A stretch of 64,000 nucleotides of DNA from contig CBDDHW010000006.1 of the NCBI GenBank assembly GCA_965228575.1, positions 5,652 through 69,651 on the forward strand. The letters are read 5' to 3'. Numbering within the stretch: the stretch's first letter is position 1; the number at the start of each line of letters is the position of its first letter. The notes beneath the pieces were generated by a model that was not told the origin of the DNA, searched no databases, and saw nothing but the letters and a program-made list of their open reading frames with translations. Positions 34,859-44,504 of the stretch are shown piece by piece. The DNA is from UBA11612 sp965228575. Its GTDB lineage: Bacteria > Pseudomonadota > Alphaproteobacteria > Rhodospirillales > Rhodospirillaceae. Both the position numbers and the translations under genes were made by a program.

Positions 34859-35422
34859 ATGATTTCGCCGCCCCAACTTGCCGGCGGGCTCTATGGCACC
34901 TGGCTTATATTGAAATTCGATGTTCGCGGGTGGGACTTTCATGAAACGACGTTGAAGGGGTTTTGGGCGTCGTTCGCTGTCGCCTTAGTTCTCGCTCCTC
35001 TTCATTTTGTACATACAATTGTCGATTACGACCCGCAGCACGTAAGCCTCGCCTTCGCGCCATACCTTATTGTTGAGGTATTTTCCTATATTATTTCTTG
35101 GACCGCATTTCCGTTCGTAATGCTGTATGTATCGGATTTTTTGGGTCAAGCGCCCAGATATTTCAAACACATGGTCCCGTACAACTGGCTGCGATTACCT
35201 ATTGAAGGACCACTATACGTCGCTCTACTGCTGTCCGATTTCGGATTTATGGCTATTGAGGGTGTCGCATTCCTCAATCTGCTTGGGCTCACGGCCTTCA
35301 TCATCTACGGAACTTTTATCGCGGGCGTAGGTTTGAAAATCGCTACAGGGACGGCTGTGAGCTTGGTGGTGCTAGACTTTGTACTGAGTTTGACGGCAAC
35401 ACTTTTAATTGCGCAGATCTAA
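34859..35422 (+). CDS. Multi-helix membrane protein downstream of dapE, unknown function
   Basis: A 187-residue protein with about five hydrophobic helices and no charged active-site pattern. It begins MISPPQLAGGLYGTWLILKF. I do not recognise a named domain; similar unnamed proteins sit between dapE and truA in some alphaproteobacteria (from memory, not checked). It follows dapE by 27 nt, probably in the same transcript. Its stop interleaves with that of truA. Confidence 0.7.
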   Translation: MISPPQLAGGLYGTWLILKFDVRGWDFHETTLKGFWASFAVALVLAPLHFVHTIVDYDPQHVSLAFAPYLIVEVFSYIISWTAFPFVMLYVSDFLGQAPRYFKHMVPYNWLRLPIEGPLYVALLLSDFGFMAIEGVAFLNLLGLTAFIIYGTFIAGVGLKIATGTAVSLVVLDFVLSLTATLLIAQI

Positions 35423-36201
35423 TCTTCCCGATGCGCTTTATTGCTTTGTTGTCCGTTATCAGTCGGGTAGTGAACGCACGTAAGGAAAAGTCCATCAGGC
35501 GGGGCGGTGGGACCGCCTGCGACGCGATCGCGCGCCTCAAGCGCTTTTTTCACATCCCCTTCCGCCCATTTCTTCATACCAACCAACTTCAATGTCCCAA
35601 CAATATTGCGCACTTGATGGTGGAGGAAAGACCGCGCATGGACGGCGACGATGACGAGATCTCCATCACGCTTCACTGAAATCTTGCGAAGGGTTTTAAC
35701 GGGAGATTCTGCCTGGCAGACCACTGCCCTAAAGGTGGTGAAATCATGTTGACCAACCAAACATTGCGCCGCCCGGTTCATAGCATCAGCGTCCAACGGA
35801 ACAGATACCCACCAAACGCGGTTGTGGTCCAGCGCCGGTCGAGCAGGTCTATTCAAGATGCGGTATTCGTAACTTCGCTCAAGGGCAGAGAAGCGGGCGT
35901 GAAAGTCATCAGCCGCCAACTCCGCCTTCACAATGACAATGGGATGTGGTCTTAGGTGAGCATTTAATGCGTTTGCGACCACGTAACCTGGGTCTGAACG
36001 CGGCAAATCTATATGAGCAACTTGAGCTAAAGCGTGCACACCCGAATCTGTTCGGCCCGCCGCCTGAACCAGCACATCTGCCTGGCAATAATTTTTAACA
36101 GCCTGCTCTATCGCGGCTTGAATGGATAGGCCGTTTTCTTGCCTTTGCCAGCCAACGAAATTGGTGCCGTCATATTCAATAGTGAGTTTATATCTGGGCA
36201 T
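35419..36201 (-). CDS. truA: tRNA pseudouridine(38-40) synthase
   Basis: TruA modifies uridines 38-40 of the tRNA anticodon stem-loop. The 260-residue protein begins MPRYKLTIEYDGTNFVGWQR. The catalytic Asp lies in AAGRTDSGVHALAQVAH, and ARSFLHHQVRNIVGTL is present in the C-terminal half. It is the last gene of the def-fmt-GNAT-truA run. Confidence 0.96.
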   Translation of the reverse strand: MPRYKLTIEYDGTNFVGWQRQENGLSIQAAIEQAVKNYCQADVLVQAAGRTDSGVHALAQVAHIDLPRSDPGYVVANALNAHLRPHPIVIVKAELAADDFHARFSALERSYEYRILNRPARPALDHNRVWWVSVPLDADAMNRAAQCLVGQHDFTTFRAVVCQAESPVKTLRKISVKRDGDLVIVAVHARSFLHHQVRNIVGTLKLVGMKKWAEGDVKKALEARDRVAGGPTAPPDGLFLTCVHYPTDNGQQSNKAHRED

Positions 36202-36215
36202 GCGACTAAGAGCGA

Positions 36216-36806
36216 TCAGACCACTTCACTAACACGATCGCCGGACTCTACGTCACCGTGCGCCGCGAACCATTCATCGGCGAGTATTGCCCAGCGCTCA
36301 TGGTCCCGCCACTCTCCACCGATCTTCAAGTACCCAAGAGAAAACCCTTCTTTGCGAAACCCTAGCCTGCGGACCAGCGCTAATGACGCGTCGTTGCCCG
36401 GTTGAATATTTGCTTCAATTCGATGCAAGCCTAGAGTTGTAAATGCTTGATCTAAGACGAGGGCGAGACCGGCGCTCATATAGCCGCGGCGGCTATATGG
36501 AGCGCTGGCATAGTATCCTAAGTGACCCGAGCGAAAACCACCCAAAATAATGTCGTTAATATTGATCACGCCAACCACCGTATCGTCTTCACAGCGCGCG
36601 ACCAAAAAACCGGCGGCATTGCCTCGCTCGAGACGCTCTTGGTAGGCACGAAACCCACGTGCGTCCGTTGCCGGATAAACCCAAGGGTGATGAAAACTCT
36701 TGCTGGTTGTGGTCAGGGTTAAAAAATCTTCGAGCGAGTCTTTGCCAGGGGCAAACAAGTAAACCAAGTCATCACGCGCGATGATTTTACGGCGGCGACC
36801 AAACAT
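36216..36806 (-). CDS. RimJ/RimL-type GNAT acetyltransferase
   Basis: A 196-residue GNAT protein with the acetyl-CoA loop region LGYYASAPYSRRGYMSAGLA and HRIEANIQPGNDASLALVRR followed by LGFRKEGFSLGYLKIGGEWR, as in ribosomal-protein N-acetyltransferases (RimJ-like). The target is unverified. It sits between fmt (53 nt upstream) and truA (14 nt downstream), an insertion relative to the more usual fmt-truA adjacency. Confidence 0.87.
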   Translation of the reverse strand: MFGRRRKIIARDDLVYLFAPGKDSLEDFLTLTTTSKSFHHPWVYPATDARGFRAYQERLERGNAAGFLVARCEDDTVVGVININDIILGGFRSGHLGYYASAPYSRRGYMSAGLALVLDQAFTTLGLHRIEANIQPGNDASLALVRRLGFRKEGFSLGYLKIGGEWRDHERWAILADEWFAAHGDVESGDRVSEVV

Positions 36807-36859
36807 GCCTCTTCAATCTCCATTGGCATTGTCAGCGACAATACGTTTAAAGCCAGAGT

Positions 36860-37771
36860 TTAATCGACTCGCGTTCCCTTGGGCAACGCGAAGCCTCGGA
36901 GAAAAGCGAGGGACTCTGCTGGTGATTTCCCAGCTCTTTGCACAGTAAGAGTCCGCACGGATTTATCTGCACATGCAATCGTCAGGTGATCGTCGATAAT
37001 CGTGCCGGCCGGGCCTTGCGCCATGCTCAACTCCGCGGCCAAAATTTTTATGCGCTCACCTGCATATTCGAACCATGCGCCCGGGAACGGCGACAGGCCG
37101 TGAATATGACGAAGCACGTCCTGAGAGGAACGATCAAACGTCAAGCGGGTCTCAGATTTTTGTATCTTTTCGGCGTAGGTCACGCCCTCTTCCGGTTGTG
37201 GCGTTGGGCGCAAGGTGCCCGATAACAAACCCGACAGCGCGTCCAGAACGAGCGCCCCGCCAACATCCGCCAGTTGATCGTGGAGTTCTCCAGCCGTCGT
37301 GCTCTCATGAATTGGCGCCTCACTCTTTAAGAGCATTGCTCCGGTGTCCAAACCCGAATCCATTTGCATGATGGTCACACCGGTCACGGCATCTCCCGCC
37401 ATAATCGCTCTTTGAATGGGCGCCGCCCCGCGCCACCGAGGCAACAATGACGCGTGGATGTTGATGCATCCAAGCCGCGGAGCGCTGAGAATAGCTTGCG
37501 GCAAAATCAAGCCGTAGGCTGCCACCACTGCGATATCGGCGTTCCAGTTGGCGAACTCTTGCTGAAGGTCCTTGGGCTTCAGAGATGCCGGCGAGCGCAC
37601 ACTTAAACCTTCTTTTTCGGCAAACGATTGCACAGCGCTTGGACGAGGGTTTTGCCCGCGTCCCGCCGGTCGCGGCGGCTGCGTATAAACAGCGACAATC
37701 TCGTGCGCCGCGTGTAGTCGCCGGAGCGCTGTTTCAGCGAATTCCGGCGTCCCCATAAAGATTATTCGCAT
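36860..37771 (-). CDS. fmt: Methionyl-tRNA formyltransferase
   Basis: Fmt formylates initiator Met-tRNA using 10-formyl-tetrahydrofolate. The 303-residue protein begins MRIIFMGTPEFAETALRRLH and contains the catalytic segment INIHASLLPRWRGAAPIQRA and GVTIMQMDSGLDTGAMLL, plus the C-terminal tRNA-binding domain. It follows def after 20 nt, so the formylation and deformylation enzymes are co-expressed. Confidence 0.96.
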   Translation of the reverse strand: MRIIFMGTPEFAETALRRLHAAHEIVAVYTQPPRPAGRGQNPRPSAVQSFAEKEGLSVRSPASLKPKDLQQEFANWNADIAVVAAYGLILPQAILSAPRLGCINIHASLLPRWRGAAPIQRAIMAGDAVTGVTIMQMDSGLDTGAMLLKSEAPIHESTTAGELHDQLADVGGALVLDALSGLLSGTLRPTPQPEEGVTYAEKIQKSETRLTFDRSSQDVLRHIHGLSPFPGAWFEYAGERIKILAAELSMAQGPAGTIIDDHLTIACADKSVRTLTVQRAGKSPAESLAFLRGFALPKGTRVD

Positions 37772-37791
37772 GCTCTGTTGTCAGCTCTGTG

Positions 37792-38340
37792 TCAGGCAGG
37801 TTCGAGGCCTTTGGAATATGATTTCGATGATTTTCTTTGTTTCTTGATTTTTGTTAGGCGGCGCAAAATTATATTTCGCTTCAGCGACGAAATGTGATCG
37901 ACAAAAAGAACGCCTTCGAGATGATCCATCTCATGTTGAATAATAACAGCGAGGAAACCATCCGCATCGAGTTCTTTTTGGTTGTTCTTCTCGTCTAGAT
38001 ACCGAACTTTAATGCGATCTGGACGTTGGACGAGGTCATATTCTTCCGGCAGTGACAAACATCCCTCTTCATATTCTTTGGTTTCGTTTGATGACCAAAG
38101 AATCTCCGGGTTCGCCATTTTTATCGGCTGTGGTTTCTCGTCTTCGCGCGCGGGATCAACAACAATGACCCGTTTGAGAACTCCGACCTGCGGCGCCGCC
38201 AATCCAACGCCGGGCGCGTCGTACATGGTCTCAAGCATATCGGACATGAGTTTGGCGATAGACGTGTCGACCGCGTCAATCGGTTGGGCTTTTTTCTTAA
38301 GGCGCGGGTCGGGAGCGACGATGATATCTAAAAGGGCCAT
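37792..38340 (-). CDS. def: Peptide deformylase
   Basis: Def removes the N-formyl group from nascent proteins. The 182-residue form from ATG 38340 (MALLDIIVAPDPRLKKKAQP) has all three motifs: GVGLAAPQVG, EGCLSLPEE and the metal-binding QHEMDHLEG. In-frame starts exist up to 38391 but add an atypical extension. fmt follows 20 nt downstream. Confidence 0.96.
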   Translation of the reverse strand: MALLDIIVAPDPRLKKKAQPIDAVDTSIAKLMSDMLETMYDAPGVGLAAPQVGVLKRVIVVDPAREDEKPQPIKMANPEILWSSNETKEYEEGCLSLPEEYDLVQRPDRIKVRYLDEKNNQKELDADGFLAVIIQHEMDHLEGVLFVDHISSLKRNIILRRLTKIKKQRKSSKSYSKGLEPA

Positions 38341-38406
38341 GCGAAATTCCTGGTTTTCCAGTGACATAAGGCCCGCAGGACGAAGCGTCAACGCCTCGTC
38401 CCCAGG

Positions 38407-38796
38407 CTACTGGGAGAAAACAAGATTTGCGGCCAGAACACCCGCGATAACAATCGCCAAAACGCCAGTGAACACCAAAGTGCGCGCTTTTGTGGATTCA
38501 TCTACCATTTGAAGACTTTGGGCTCCAAGTTTGGGCGCAGCGACGCAGAGAAAACCTTCCGCAACGAGGAGCAAGCCGAGCAATGACAACACGGCGCCGG
38601 CGTCAGACCAAACCCAATGAAGACGCAGGATGATGAGCCCGATAATCAACGTTAATGCACCATGCAGCCGAACTCCGCGCCTCCCGACACTTGAAATCAG
38701 TTGATAATAGGTCACCCAAAAACGGCTTGCATAAATCTGAGAGAGCCCCACGAGAAGCAAGACAATGGCAGCAATAGCCTCAACGTTTCTTGTCAC
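38407..38796 (-). CDS. Small membrane protein, unknown function
   Basis: A 129-residue, GTG-started protein with about four hydrophobic segments (near 8-22, 45-60, 66-85 and 108-127). No family is recognised. It starts 8 nt after the DUF4139 gene and lies 66 bp before def, so it may link these genes in one transcript. The function cannot be inferred. Confidence 0.6.
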   Translation of the reverse strand: MTRNVEAIAAIVLLLVGLSQIYASRFWVTYYQLISSVGRRGVRLHGALTLIIGLIILRLHWVWSDAGAVLSLLGLLLVAEGFLCVAAPKLGAQSLQMVDESTKARTLVFTGVLAIVIAGVLAANLVFSQ

Positions 38797-38804
38797 AATG
38801 CGTC

Positions 38805-40229
38805 CTAAAGCCGCGTGCGAACAGTGTATTCAAGTGTGATGTCGCCTTCAGCAGGCACGGTCATAACCCACTCCGCCGACGCGGCCGATAGTTTATTATG
38901 AGGATTGGTTTCCGCTGTTATTTCCCAAGAGCCCGGAATTTGCTCAATTACGCGCACATCAGCAGCTTGGGATTTCGCATTACTGATGACCACGCGCCAG
39001 CTCGTCGTTGTTACGTTGTCGGCAACACGCACAAAATTCGATTGTTCTCGCATTACCGAAACATCGAAGTCTGTTCCAAGACTCACACTGACATCGCGGC
39101 CTACGGCAGTATGGCTAAGTGACCCTTCACCCAAAAATTGAGGTGCGCCGTTTGAATCTTCGCCGTATACCCGCAGCACTCCGGCAGGCAGCGGCACACC
39201 TAAATTCACAGCCTCAGTATTTGCAAACTTCAGGCGGACCTCGGCATTCGTATCTTGAGATTGTCCGCGAAGCGGCGAGGTAAAAATATAGGGCTGTCCG
39301 CGGGAAATAAGATCACGCTCCACGGCAATTCCACGTCCGTCCAATAAAGCTAACTGCTTAGACTCGCGGTCGTTAAGAGTACTGGCGCCTGGCATCGCAT
39401 ACATGTGGTAAGCGACAAGACTTTCTTGCTCCACACCTCGGGCGATCGGCGCAGCGGCCGTATCCATTTGCATCTCCATCGCACGCATCACACGGGGCGA
39501 GGGTTGCGGCGTTACGCGGTTCACGTTTCCGGCAACAAGTTTGATATTCGCGTTATCAAAATCTACACCTGACGTATTAGTGATTGTCGCCCACGCCTTT
39601 AAATCCATACGCTCGGCATCTGGATCGTATTGCGCAACATAGTCCGCCTTCCAGGATAGGCCGGAGGTGAGGTAACTCAGCTCAACATCATACGCACGTC
39701 CCGCCTCTCCTTCCGCTGTCATCACTAACGTGGGCTTTGATCTCAACCCTTCAGGAAGTTGATCAAAAACAATGCGGCCCGGCGCACTGGTGTGAATCTT
39801 GCCGTCGATTTCAAGCACAAGGCCATTCGCGACCGCGAGCACACGCGCGCGCTCAACGCTTTGCTCGCCGCTGGCAGGATTTGTGATGATAACGTCGACG
39901 TCTTTGCCCACGGAACTCTCAAGTAACCGCTCGGCGCTCATAGTATTAAAACTGAAGGTCTGCTCGGTGATCGATAAAGATCCACCCTTGAGAGTTTTGA
40001 GATGCGCCGTTTCGGGTTGCATACGTCCGCTCACGTCCGTGAACGCCAATTCCGTTGTGGAATCCGGCAGACGAACTTTCCGGTGGTCGCGAACCAAGGC
40101 AAAATCGTTAGTGTAGATTGTCAGATGCGCACCCCCCGATTGGGGCGCTGGCACGTCCAGTTCCGCTGCCGGCAACGAATGAGCGGCGAGTACGAATACC
40201 GAGGCGAGAGCAATGAATTTTAGGCGCAT
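38805..40229 (-). CDS. Exported DUF4139 domain protein
   Basis: The 474-residue protein has an N-terminal signal peptide (MRLKFIALASVFVLAAHSLP, cleaved after about AA-E23). The bulk is a beta-rich DUF4139 domain, with features such as YDVELSYLTSGLSWKADYVA and a final DITLEYTVRTRL. It is probably periplasmic. DUF4139 proteins are of unknown function. The small membrane protein gene follows after 8 nt. Confidence 0.8.
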   Translation of the reverse strand: MRLKFIALASVFVLAAHSLPAAELDVPAPQSGGAHLTIYTNDFALVRDHRKVRLPDSTTELAFTDVSGRMQPETAHLKTLKGGSLSITEQTFSFNTMSAERLLESSVGKDVDVIITNPASGEQSVERARVLAVANGLVLEIDGKIHTSAPGRIVFDQLPEGLRSKPTLVMTAEGEAGRAYDVELSYLTSGLSWKADYVAQYDPDAERMDLKAWATITNTSGVDFDNANIKLVAGNVNRVTPQPSPRVMRAMEMQMDTAAAPIARGVEQESLVAYHMYAMPGASTLNDRESKQLALLDGRGIAVERDLISRGQPYIFTSPLRGQSQDTNAEVRLKFANTEAVNLGVPLPAGVLRVYGEDSNGAPQFLGEGSLSHTAVGRDVSVSLGTDFDVSVMREQSNFVRVADNVTTTSWRVVISNAKSQAADVRVIEQIPGSWEITAETNPHNKLSAASAEWVMTVPAEGDITLEYTVRTRL

Positions 40230-40367
40230 GAACTTAGATCCGATTAAGGTTTAAAAGGAACGGTCCGAGAGCCATGGCCCAGACCACCATTTTCATTTAG
40301 GATTCTGATCATGGCAGACGTAGGGCACCGATCAAGTTTCACACGCTGTAATGATAAAGGTTAAAAT

Positions 40368-41540
40368 TTGGACTTTCCCCTAGAGTTTCCCTTGGAGATA
40401 GCCGTTATCGCCACTACCGTCGCGGCCATTGCCGCTGCGGTGACAGCTCTTGTTTTGGCGCGGCGCGGCTCATCACCCAAGCACCTCTCTGAAGCCACAG
40501 ACCGTCTGTCTCAAGCACAAGCCGAGTTAATTGGCCGTTTGGGCCAAATGGCCGACAGCCAAGCTGCCGCGCAAAAATTGATTGGCGAGCAACTTCAAGC
40601 TCAGGAACGCGCTGTCACAAAAATGGTGGATGAGCGCCTTTCTGAAGTCACCCGGCGCGTTGGTGAGAACTTACAAAAGACCAGCGACAAAAGCGCTGAA
40701 ACAATGGTGCAACTGCAAGAACGTCTCGCTGTTATCGACGCTGCGCAAAAGAACATCACTGAACTCTCTGCAGGCGTTGTCAGCCTTCAAGACATTTTAT
40801 CCAATAAGCAAGCGCGCGGCGCCATCGGGCAGACTCAGATGGAAGACTTGGTTCGCAACATGCTTCCGAGCAGCGCGTTCGACTTTCAGGTCACCCTGTC
40901 GAACGGCAAACGCGCAGACTGCGTTATCCGCCTTCCCAGTCCCCCCGGACTTATTGCCGTTGATTCGAAATACCCCCACGAAGCGTTTATGCGGCTGTCC
41001 TCGGCGCAAGACGAACGGGAGCGCACGGCCGCAGAGCAAATGTTTCGTAGCGATGTCATAAGACATATCCGCGATATCGCTGACAAATACATCATACCGG
41101 GGGAAACTGCGGACTCGGCTATCATGTTTGTGCCCGCGGAATCTGTCTTTGCTGAACTCCACGACCGTTTCCCAATGGTTGTGGAGGAAGGGTTTCGCCG
41201 GCGTGTGTTTATCGTCTCTCCGACAACGCTGATGGCGACCCTAAACACCATTCGCACTGTTTTGAAAGACGCGCGTATGCGCGAGCAAGCCCATGTCATT
41301 CAAACTGAAATTCAAAAAATGATGGAAGATGTCGCCCGGCTCGACAAACGGGTTGGGCAACTCGCGACACACTTCGATCAAACCCAGCGCGATATCAAGG
41401 ATGTGCTGACATCGACTCGAAAAATTGCCAAACGCGGCGAAATTATTGAAAACGTGCAACTTGAACCCGTCTCGCAGGATGAGTCCATTCATCATGTTAA
41501 AACGGAAGACGACGATCGGCGTCCGGAGCGTCTGCAATAG
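40368..41540 (+). CDS. rmuC: DNA recombination protein RmuC
   Basis: The 390-residue protein has an N-terminal membrane anchor (about 8-32), a coiled coil (about 40-130) and the RmuC nuclease-like core with RADCVIRLPSPPGLIAVDSK, YPHEAF, IIPGETADSAIMFVPAESVF and VSPTTLMATLNTIRTV. RmuC limits inversions at short repeats in E. coli. The frame can only begin at TTG 40368 or at later non-ATG codons, as no ATG is found near the start. Confidence 0.92.
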   Translation: MDFPLEFPLEIAVIATTVAAIAAAVTALVLARRGSSPKHLSEATDRLSQAQAELIGRLGQMADSQAAAQKLIGEQLQAQERAVTKMVDERLSEVTRRVGENLQKTSDKSAETMVQLQERLAVIDAAQKNITELSAGVVSLQDILSNKQARGAIGQTQMEDLVRNMLPSSAFDFQVTLSNGKRADCVIRLPSPPGLIAVDSKYPHEAFMRLSSAQDERERTAAEQMFRSDVIRHIRDIADKYIIPGETADSAIMFVPAESVFAELHDRFPMVVEEGFRRRVFIVSPTTLMATLNTIRTVLKDARMREQAHVIQTEIQKMMEDVARLDKRVGQLATHFDQTQRDIKDVLTSTRKIAKRGEIIENVQLEPVSQDESIHHVKTEDDDRRPERLQ

Positions 41541-41629
41541 AGTTCTCGCTCTAAGTGCGTGACATCTAAAAGCGGTTGCGGCTCCCGCATGCCAGAGTAA
41601 GATAATTTTATTCAATTGGAGGACGTGAC

Positions 41630-42589
41630 ATGTCCGGTTCGATTTTCGCCATCATATTGCTCGCGCTCGGCATCATCATTGTTTTCAAAGCGGTGGTGGT
41701 GGTTCCTCAAGGCTGGAACTACACCATAGAGCGATTTGGAAAATACACTTTAACGTGCGCACCCGGCCTGCACCTCATTACGCCGTTCATCGATGCCATT
41801 GGCCGCAAAATGAATATGATGGAGCAAGTCGTCGATGTCCCATCGCAAGAGGCGATCACCAAAGACAATGCTGCTGTCACAGTGGACGGCGTATTATTTT
41901 TCCAAGTTTTAGACGCTGCTAAAGCTGCCTACGAAGTTCAAAACCTAAACTACGCCGCACTCAATCTGACCATGACCAATATTCGGACGGTGATGGGTAG
42001 TATGGATCTGGACCAACTGCTCTCCCAACGAGATTCCATCAACGCGCAGCTACTGCGGGTCGTCGATGAAGCCACCACGCCGTGGGGCGTGAAGGTGACT
42101 CGCATCGAGATAAAAGATATTTCACCACCGGCCGATCTCGTTGATTCGATGGCGCGGCAAATGAAAGCCGAGCGGGAAAAACGCGCAGAGGTCTTGGAAG
42201 CGGAAGGCTCGAAGCAAGCTGCGATATTGCGCGCCGAGGGACAAAAGCAGGCGCAAATCCTTGAAGCGGAAGGTGCCCGTGAAGCGTCCTTCCGAGAGGC
42301 AGAGGCGCGCGAGCGACTTGCCCAGGCGGAAGCGAAAGCAACTGAAGTGGTTTCCGAGGCAATAGCAAAAGGTGACGTACAAGCCGTGAACTATTTTGTC
42401 GCGCAACGCTACGTGGATGCACTGCAGGATATCGCCAAATCTCCCAATCAAAAGTTGGTTCTTATGCCCCTGGAGGCAAGCGGCGTCATCGGCGCGATCG
42501 CAGGTATTGGTGAACTCGCCAAAGAAGCGTTGGCAAATTCGCCAACGCAGAAAGACGCATCATCACGGCGGCTGCCGGACGCCGGTTGA
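41630..42589 (+). CDS. SPFH/stomatin-like membrane protease-associated protein
   Basis: A 319-residue stomatin-like protein of the QmcA type. It has an N-terminal membrane helix (about 3-25), an SPFH domain (VVPQGWNYTIERFGKYTLTC, then VDVPSQEAITKDNAAVTVDG) and a long Ala/Glu/Arg/Gln coiled coil (about 180-245) with repeated EAEG units. It probably forms membrane microdomains. ATG 41630 follows a GGAGG. NfeD starts 10 nt after the stop, the classic stomatin-NfeD pair. Confidence 0.93.
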   Translation: MSGSIFAIILLALGIIIVFKAVVVVPQGWNYTIERFGKYTLTCAPGLHLITPFIDAIGRKMNMMEQVVDVPSQEAITKDNAAVTVDGVLFFQVLDAAKAAYEVQNLNYAALNLTMTNIRTVMGSMDLDQLLSQRDSINAQLLRVVDEATTPWGVKVTRIEIKDISPPADLVDSMARQMKAEREKRAEVLEAEGSKQAAILRAEGQKQAQILEAEGAREASFREAEARERLAQAEAKATEVVSEAIAKGDVQAVNYFVAQRYVDALQDIAKSPNQKLVLMPLEASGVIGAIAGIGELAKEALANSPTQKDASSRRLPDAG

Positions 42590-42599
42590 GCTGAGGAGT

Positions 42600-43070
42600 A
42601 TGACCGTGGAAACCTTGTCTCAATTCCTCGAAAGTTTCGATTATTGGTCCTGGTGGATCCTTGCGTTGATTTTGTTCATTGTTGAACTCGCCGCCCCTGG
42701 CATTTTCTTTTTATGGTTGGGTCTTGCCGCGGTTGTGACCGGGTTCCTGAGTTGGCTCGCGCCCGGGCTTGGGTGGCAAATTGAATTCGCTGTGTTTGCG
42801 GTCCTCGGTGTGGTCGCAGCAGTTGTCGGCCGCCGCTATTGGAAGCCGGGTAAAATCGCCAGCGACAATCCAACGCTCAACAAAAGAGCCTCGCAGTTCA
42901 TTGGTCAGACGTTCACGCTTGAGACGGCCATTGAAAATGGCCACGGCCGGATAAAAATTGGCGACGGTGGATGGATTGTGAGCGGACCGGACCTTCCGGC
43001 TGGAGCACGCGTGACGGTCATCTCCGCGGATGGAGCGCGCCTCGTTGTTGAGGCCGCGCAAGAGGGTTAA
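42600..43070 (+). CDS. NfeD family protein
   Basis: A 156-residue short NfeD: three transmembrane helices (about 18-85), then a C-terminal OB-fold domain (RASQFIGQTFTLETAIENGH to the end). ATG 42600 has GAGGAGT upstream; the frame is open further upstream inside the SPFH gene. It is the partner of the stomatin-like protein. Its stop interleaves with that of the DUF4136 gene. Confidence 0.9.
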   Translation: MTVETLSQFLESFDYWSWWILALILFIVELAAPGIFFLWLGLAAVVTGFLSWLAPGLGWQIEFAVFAVLGVVAAVVGRRYWKPGKIASDNPTLNKRASQFIGQTFTLETAIENGHGRIKIGDGGWIVSGPDLPAGARVTVISADGARLVVEAAQEG

Positions 43071-43747
43071 TAACTCGACCGGCTACTCGGCCTCGTCGAT
43101 CTGCTCGGTGACAGGTCGACGTCGGGAGGCACCTCGATACTGACCGTTTGCGTTTTACCTGATGCCCCTGGGAAGTTTTCCAAAATGGCGTCGATAATAT
43201 ACGGCATGACAGCCTCTATTTGACCATTCCTTCCTTGGCTGACCGCGCGACCCTCAAACACGCGCTCCTGATTGTCAGTCCCAAAGGTGCTGCCTTTGTA
43301 CATATCTAACTCCACACGCCGTATAAAAAGCTGGGTTGTCTCCGTCCGGCTATAGGGAGCGTACCTGGCGCCATAACCGAAAGGCCGATCAAAATAACCG
43401 TAACCTAGCGACCAATGGAAATTGGACCCGCGCCCCTCAATGTCCGGGCTCGGGCCTGTCACACTGTATTTCAACGTCACAACAAGATCGGCCTCTGCCG
43501 GGCTTTTGGCTCCCGCATACTGCCTGAAACCGCGGGCCGAGAGCTTCGCATTTAGTTGATCGGCATATTGTTTAAAGGCAAGGCTTTGTTCTTGCTCTTC
43601 GTCGGCCGCAACTATGGCGAAGGTCTGGTCGGCATTTGCTTGCGGGAGTGCATGAAACCGCGTGACGTCCGAGACGACATATTTAGTGCTCGCGCAGGCC
43701 GACAGCGCCCCTAAAACAAAAACTGCAGCGATCATACGTTTGATCAT
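43067..43747 (-). CDS. DUF4136 family lipoprotein
   Basis: A 226-residue protein with a lipoprotein signal (MIKRMIAAVFVLGALSAC, lipobox ALSAC). The DUF4136 body covers DVTRFHALPQANADQTFAIV and continues through ADLVVTLKYSVTGP to the YIIDAILENFPG region. A Ser/Arg-rich tail follows. Many members are outer-membrane lipoproteins of unknown role. ATG 43747 has a strong GGAGG. Confidence 0.87.
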   Translation of the reverse strand: MIKRMIAAVFVLGALSACASTKYVVSDVTRFHALPQANADQTFAIVAADEEQEQSLAFKQYADQLNAKLSARGFRQYAGAKSPAEADLVVTLKYSVTGPSPDIEGRGSNFHWSLGYGYFDRPFGYGARYAPYSRTETTQLFIRRVELDMYKGSTFGTDNQERVFEGRAVSQGRNGQIEAVMPYIIDAILENFPGASGKTQTVSIEVPPDVDLSPSRSTRPSSRSSY

Positions 43748-43895
43748 CTCGACCTCCAAAAAATGCGGATGCCCATAACTATAGTGAATAAACACATACT
43801 ATCGCGCAGCATCGCATGGACTTTCAATTAAGGAGAATTTAGCAAAAAATTGTGGCGGCCGTATGACACATCTCGATCAAGTCGCCTTTTCTAAC

Positions 43896-44489
43896 TTATA
43901 CGGGCCTACGTGCCTTTAGGGCTGCGGCGATTGTCCCATCATCGAGATAGTCTAGTTCTCCCCCAATCGGCACACCGTGCGCGAGACCCGAAATTTCAGT
44001 GTCCGTGCCGTCCAATTGCTCTGCAATATAGTGCGCGGTGGTCTGACCATCCACGGTCGCACTCAATGCCAAGATAACCTCTTTAACGTCCGGCGCCTGG
44101 GCTCTTTTCACAAGCTGGTCGATACGCAAATCTCCGGGGCCGATTCCATCAAGCGGCGACAGCAAACCACTTGTGACATGATAGTGTCCACGGAAGGACG
44201 CTGTGCGCTCCAGCGCCCAAAGGTCGGCGACGTCCTCCACAACGCAAATCAAAGCTTCGTCGCGGCGCGGATCTGTGCATATCGCACAAGGGTCCTGGCT
44301 ATCAAAATTTCCACAGGTCGAGCAAATTTTTACAGTGTCAGCTGCCGCCGCGAGGGTTTGAACCAACGGGTCGAGAAGAGTCTCCCGGCGCTTGATCAGG
44401 GCGAGCGCAACCCGTCTGGCGGACCGCGGACCTAAGCCAGGTAGCTTCGATAACTGCCGAATAAGGGATTCAATTTCAGGACCGGCCAT
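43896..44489 (-). CDS. recR: Recombination protein RecR
   Basis: A 197-residue protein with the helix-hairpin-helix (LIRQLSKLPGLGPRSARRVA), the four-Cys zinc site CSTCGNFDSQDPCAIC and a TOPRIM domain (ALICVVEDVADLWALE). RecR works with RecF/RecO to load RecA at gaps. It lies 15 nt after ybaB in the dnaX-ybaB-recR operon. Confidence 0.96.
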   Translation of the reverse strand: MAGPEIESLIRQLSKLPGLGPRSARRVALALIKRRETLLDPLVQTLAAAADTVKICSTCGNFDSQDPCAICTDPRRDEALICVVEDVADLWALERTASFRGHYHVTSGLLSPLDGIGPGDLRIDQLVKRAQAPDVKEVILALSATVDGQTTAHYIAEQLDGTDTEISGLAHGVPIGGELDYLDDGTIAAALKARRPV

Positions 44490-44504
44490 AGATCAACAGA
44501 GCGC

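Noticed and set aside
11887..40370. A 13-nt match (AAAGGTTAAAATT) shared by the gaps near 11890 and before rmuC
   Set aside because: AT-rich matches of this length are expected by chance in 64 kb, and the dyad is not preserved at the second site.
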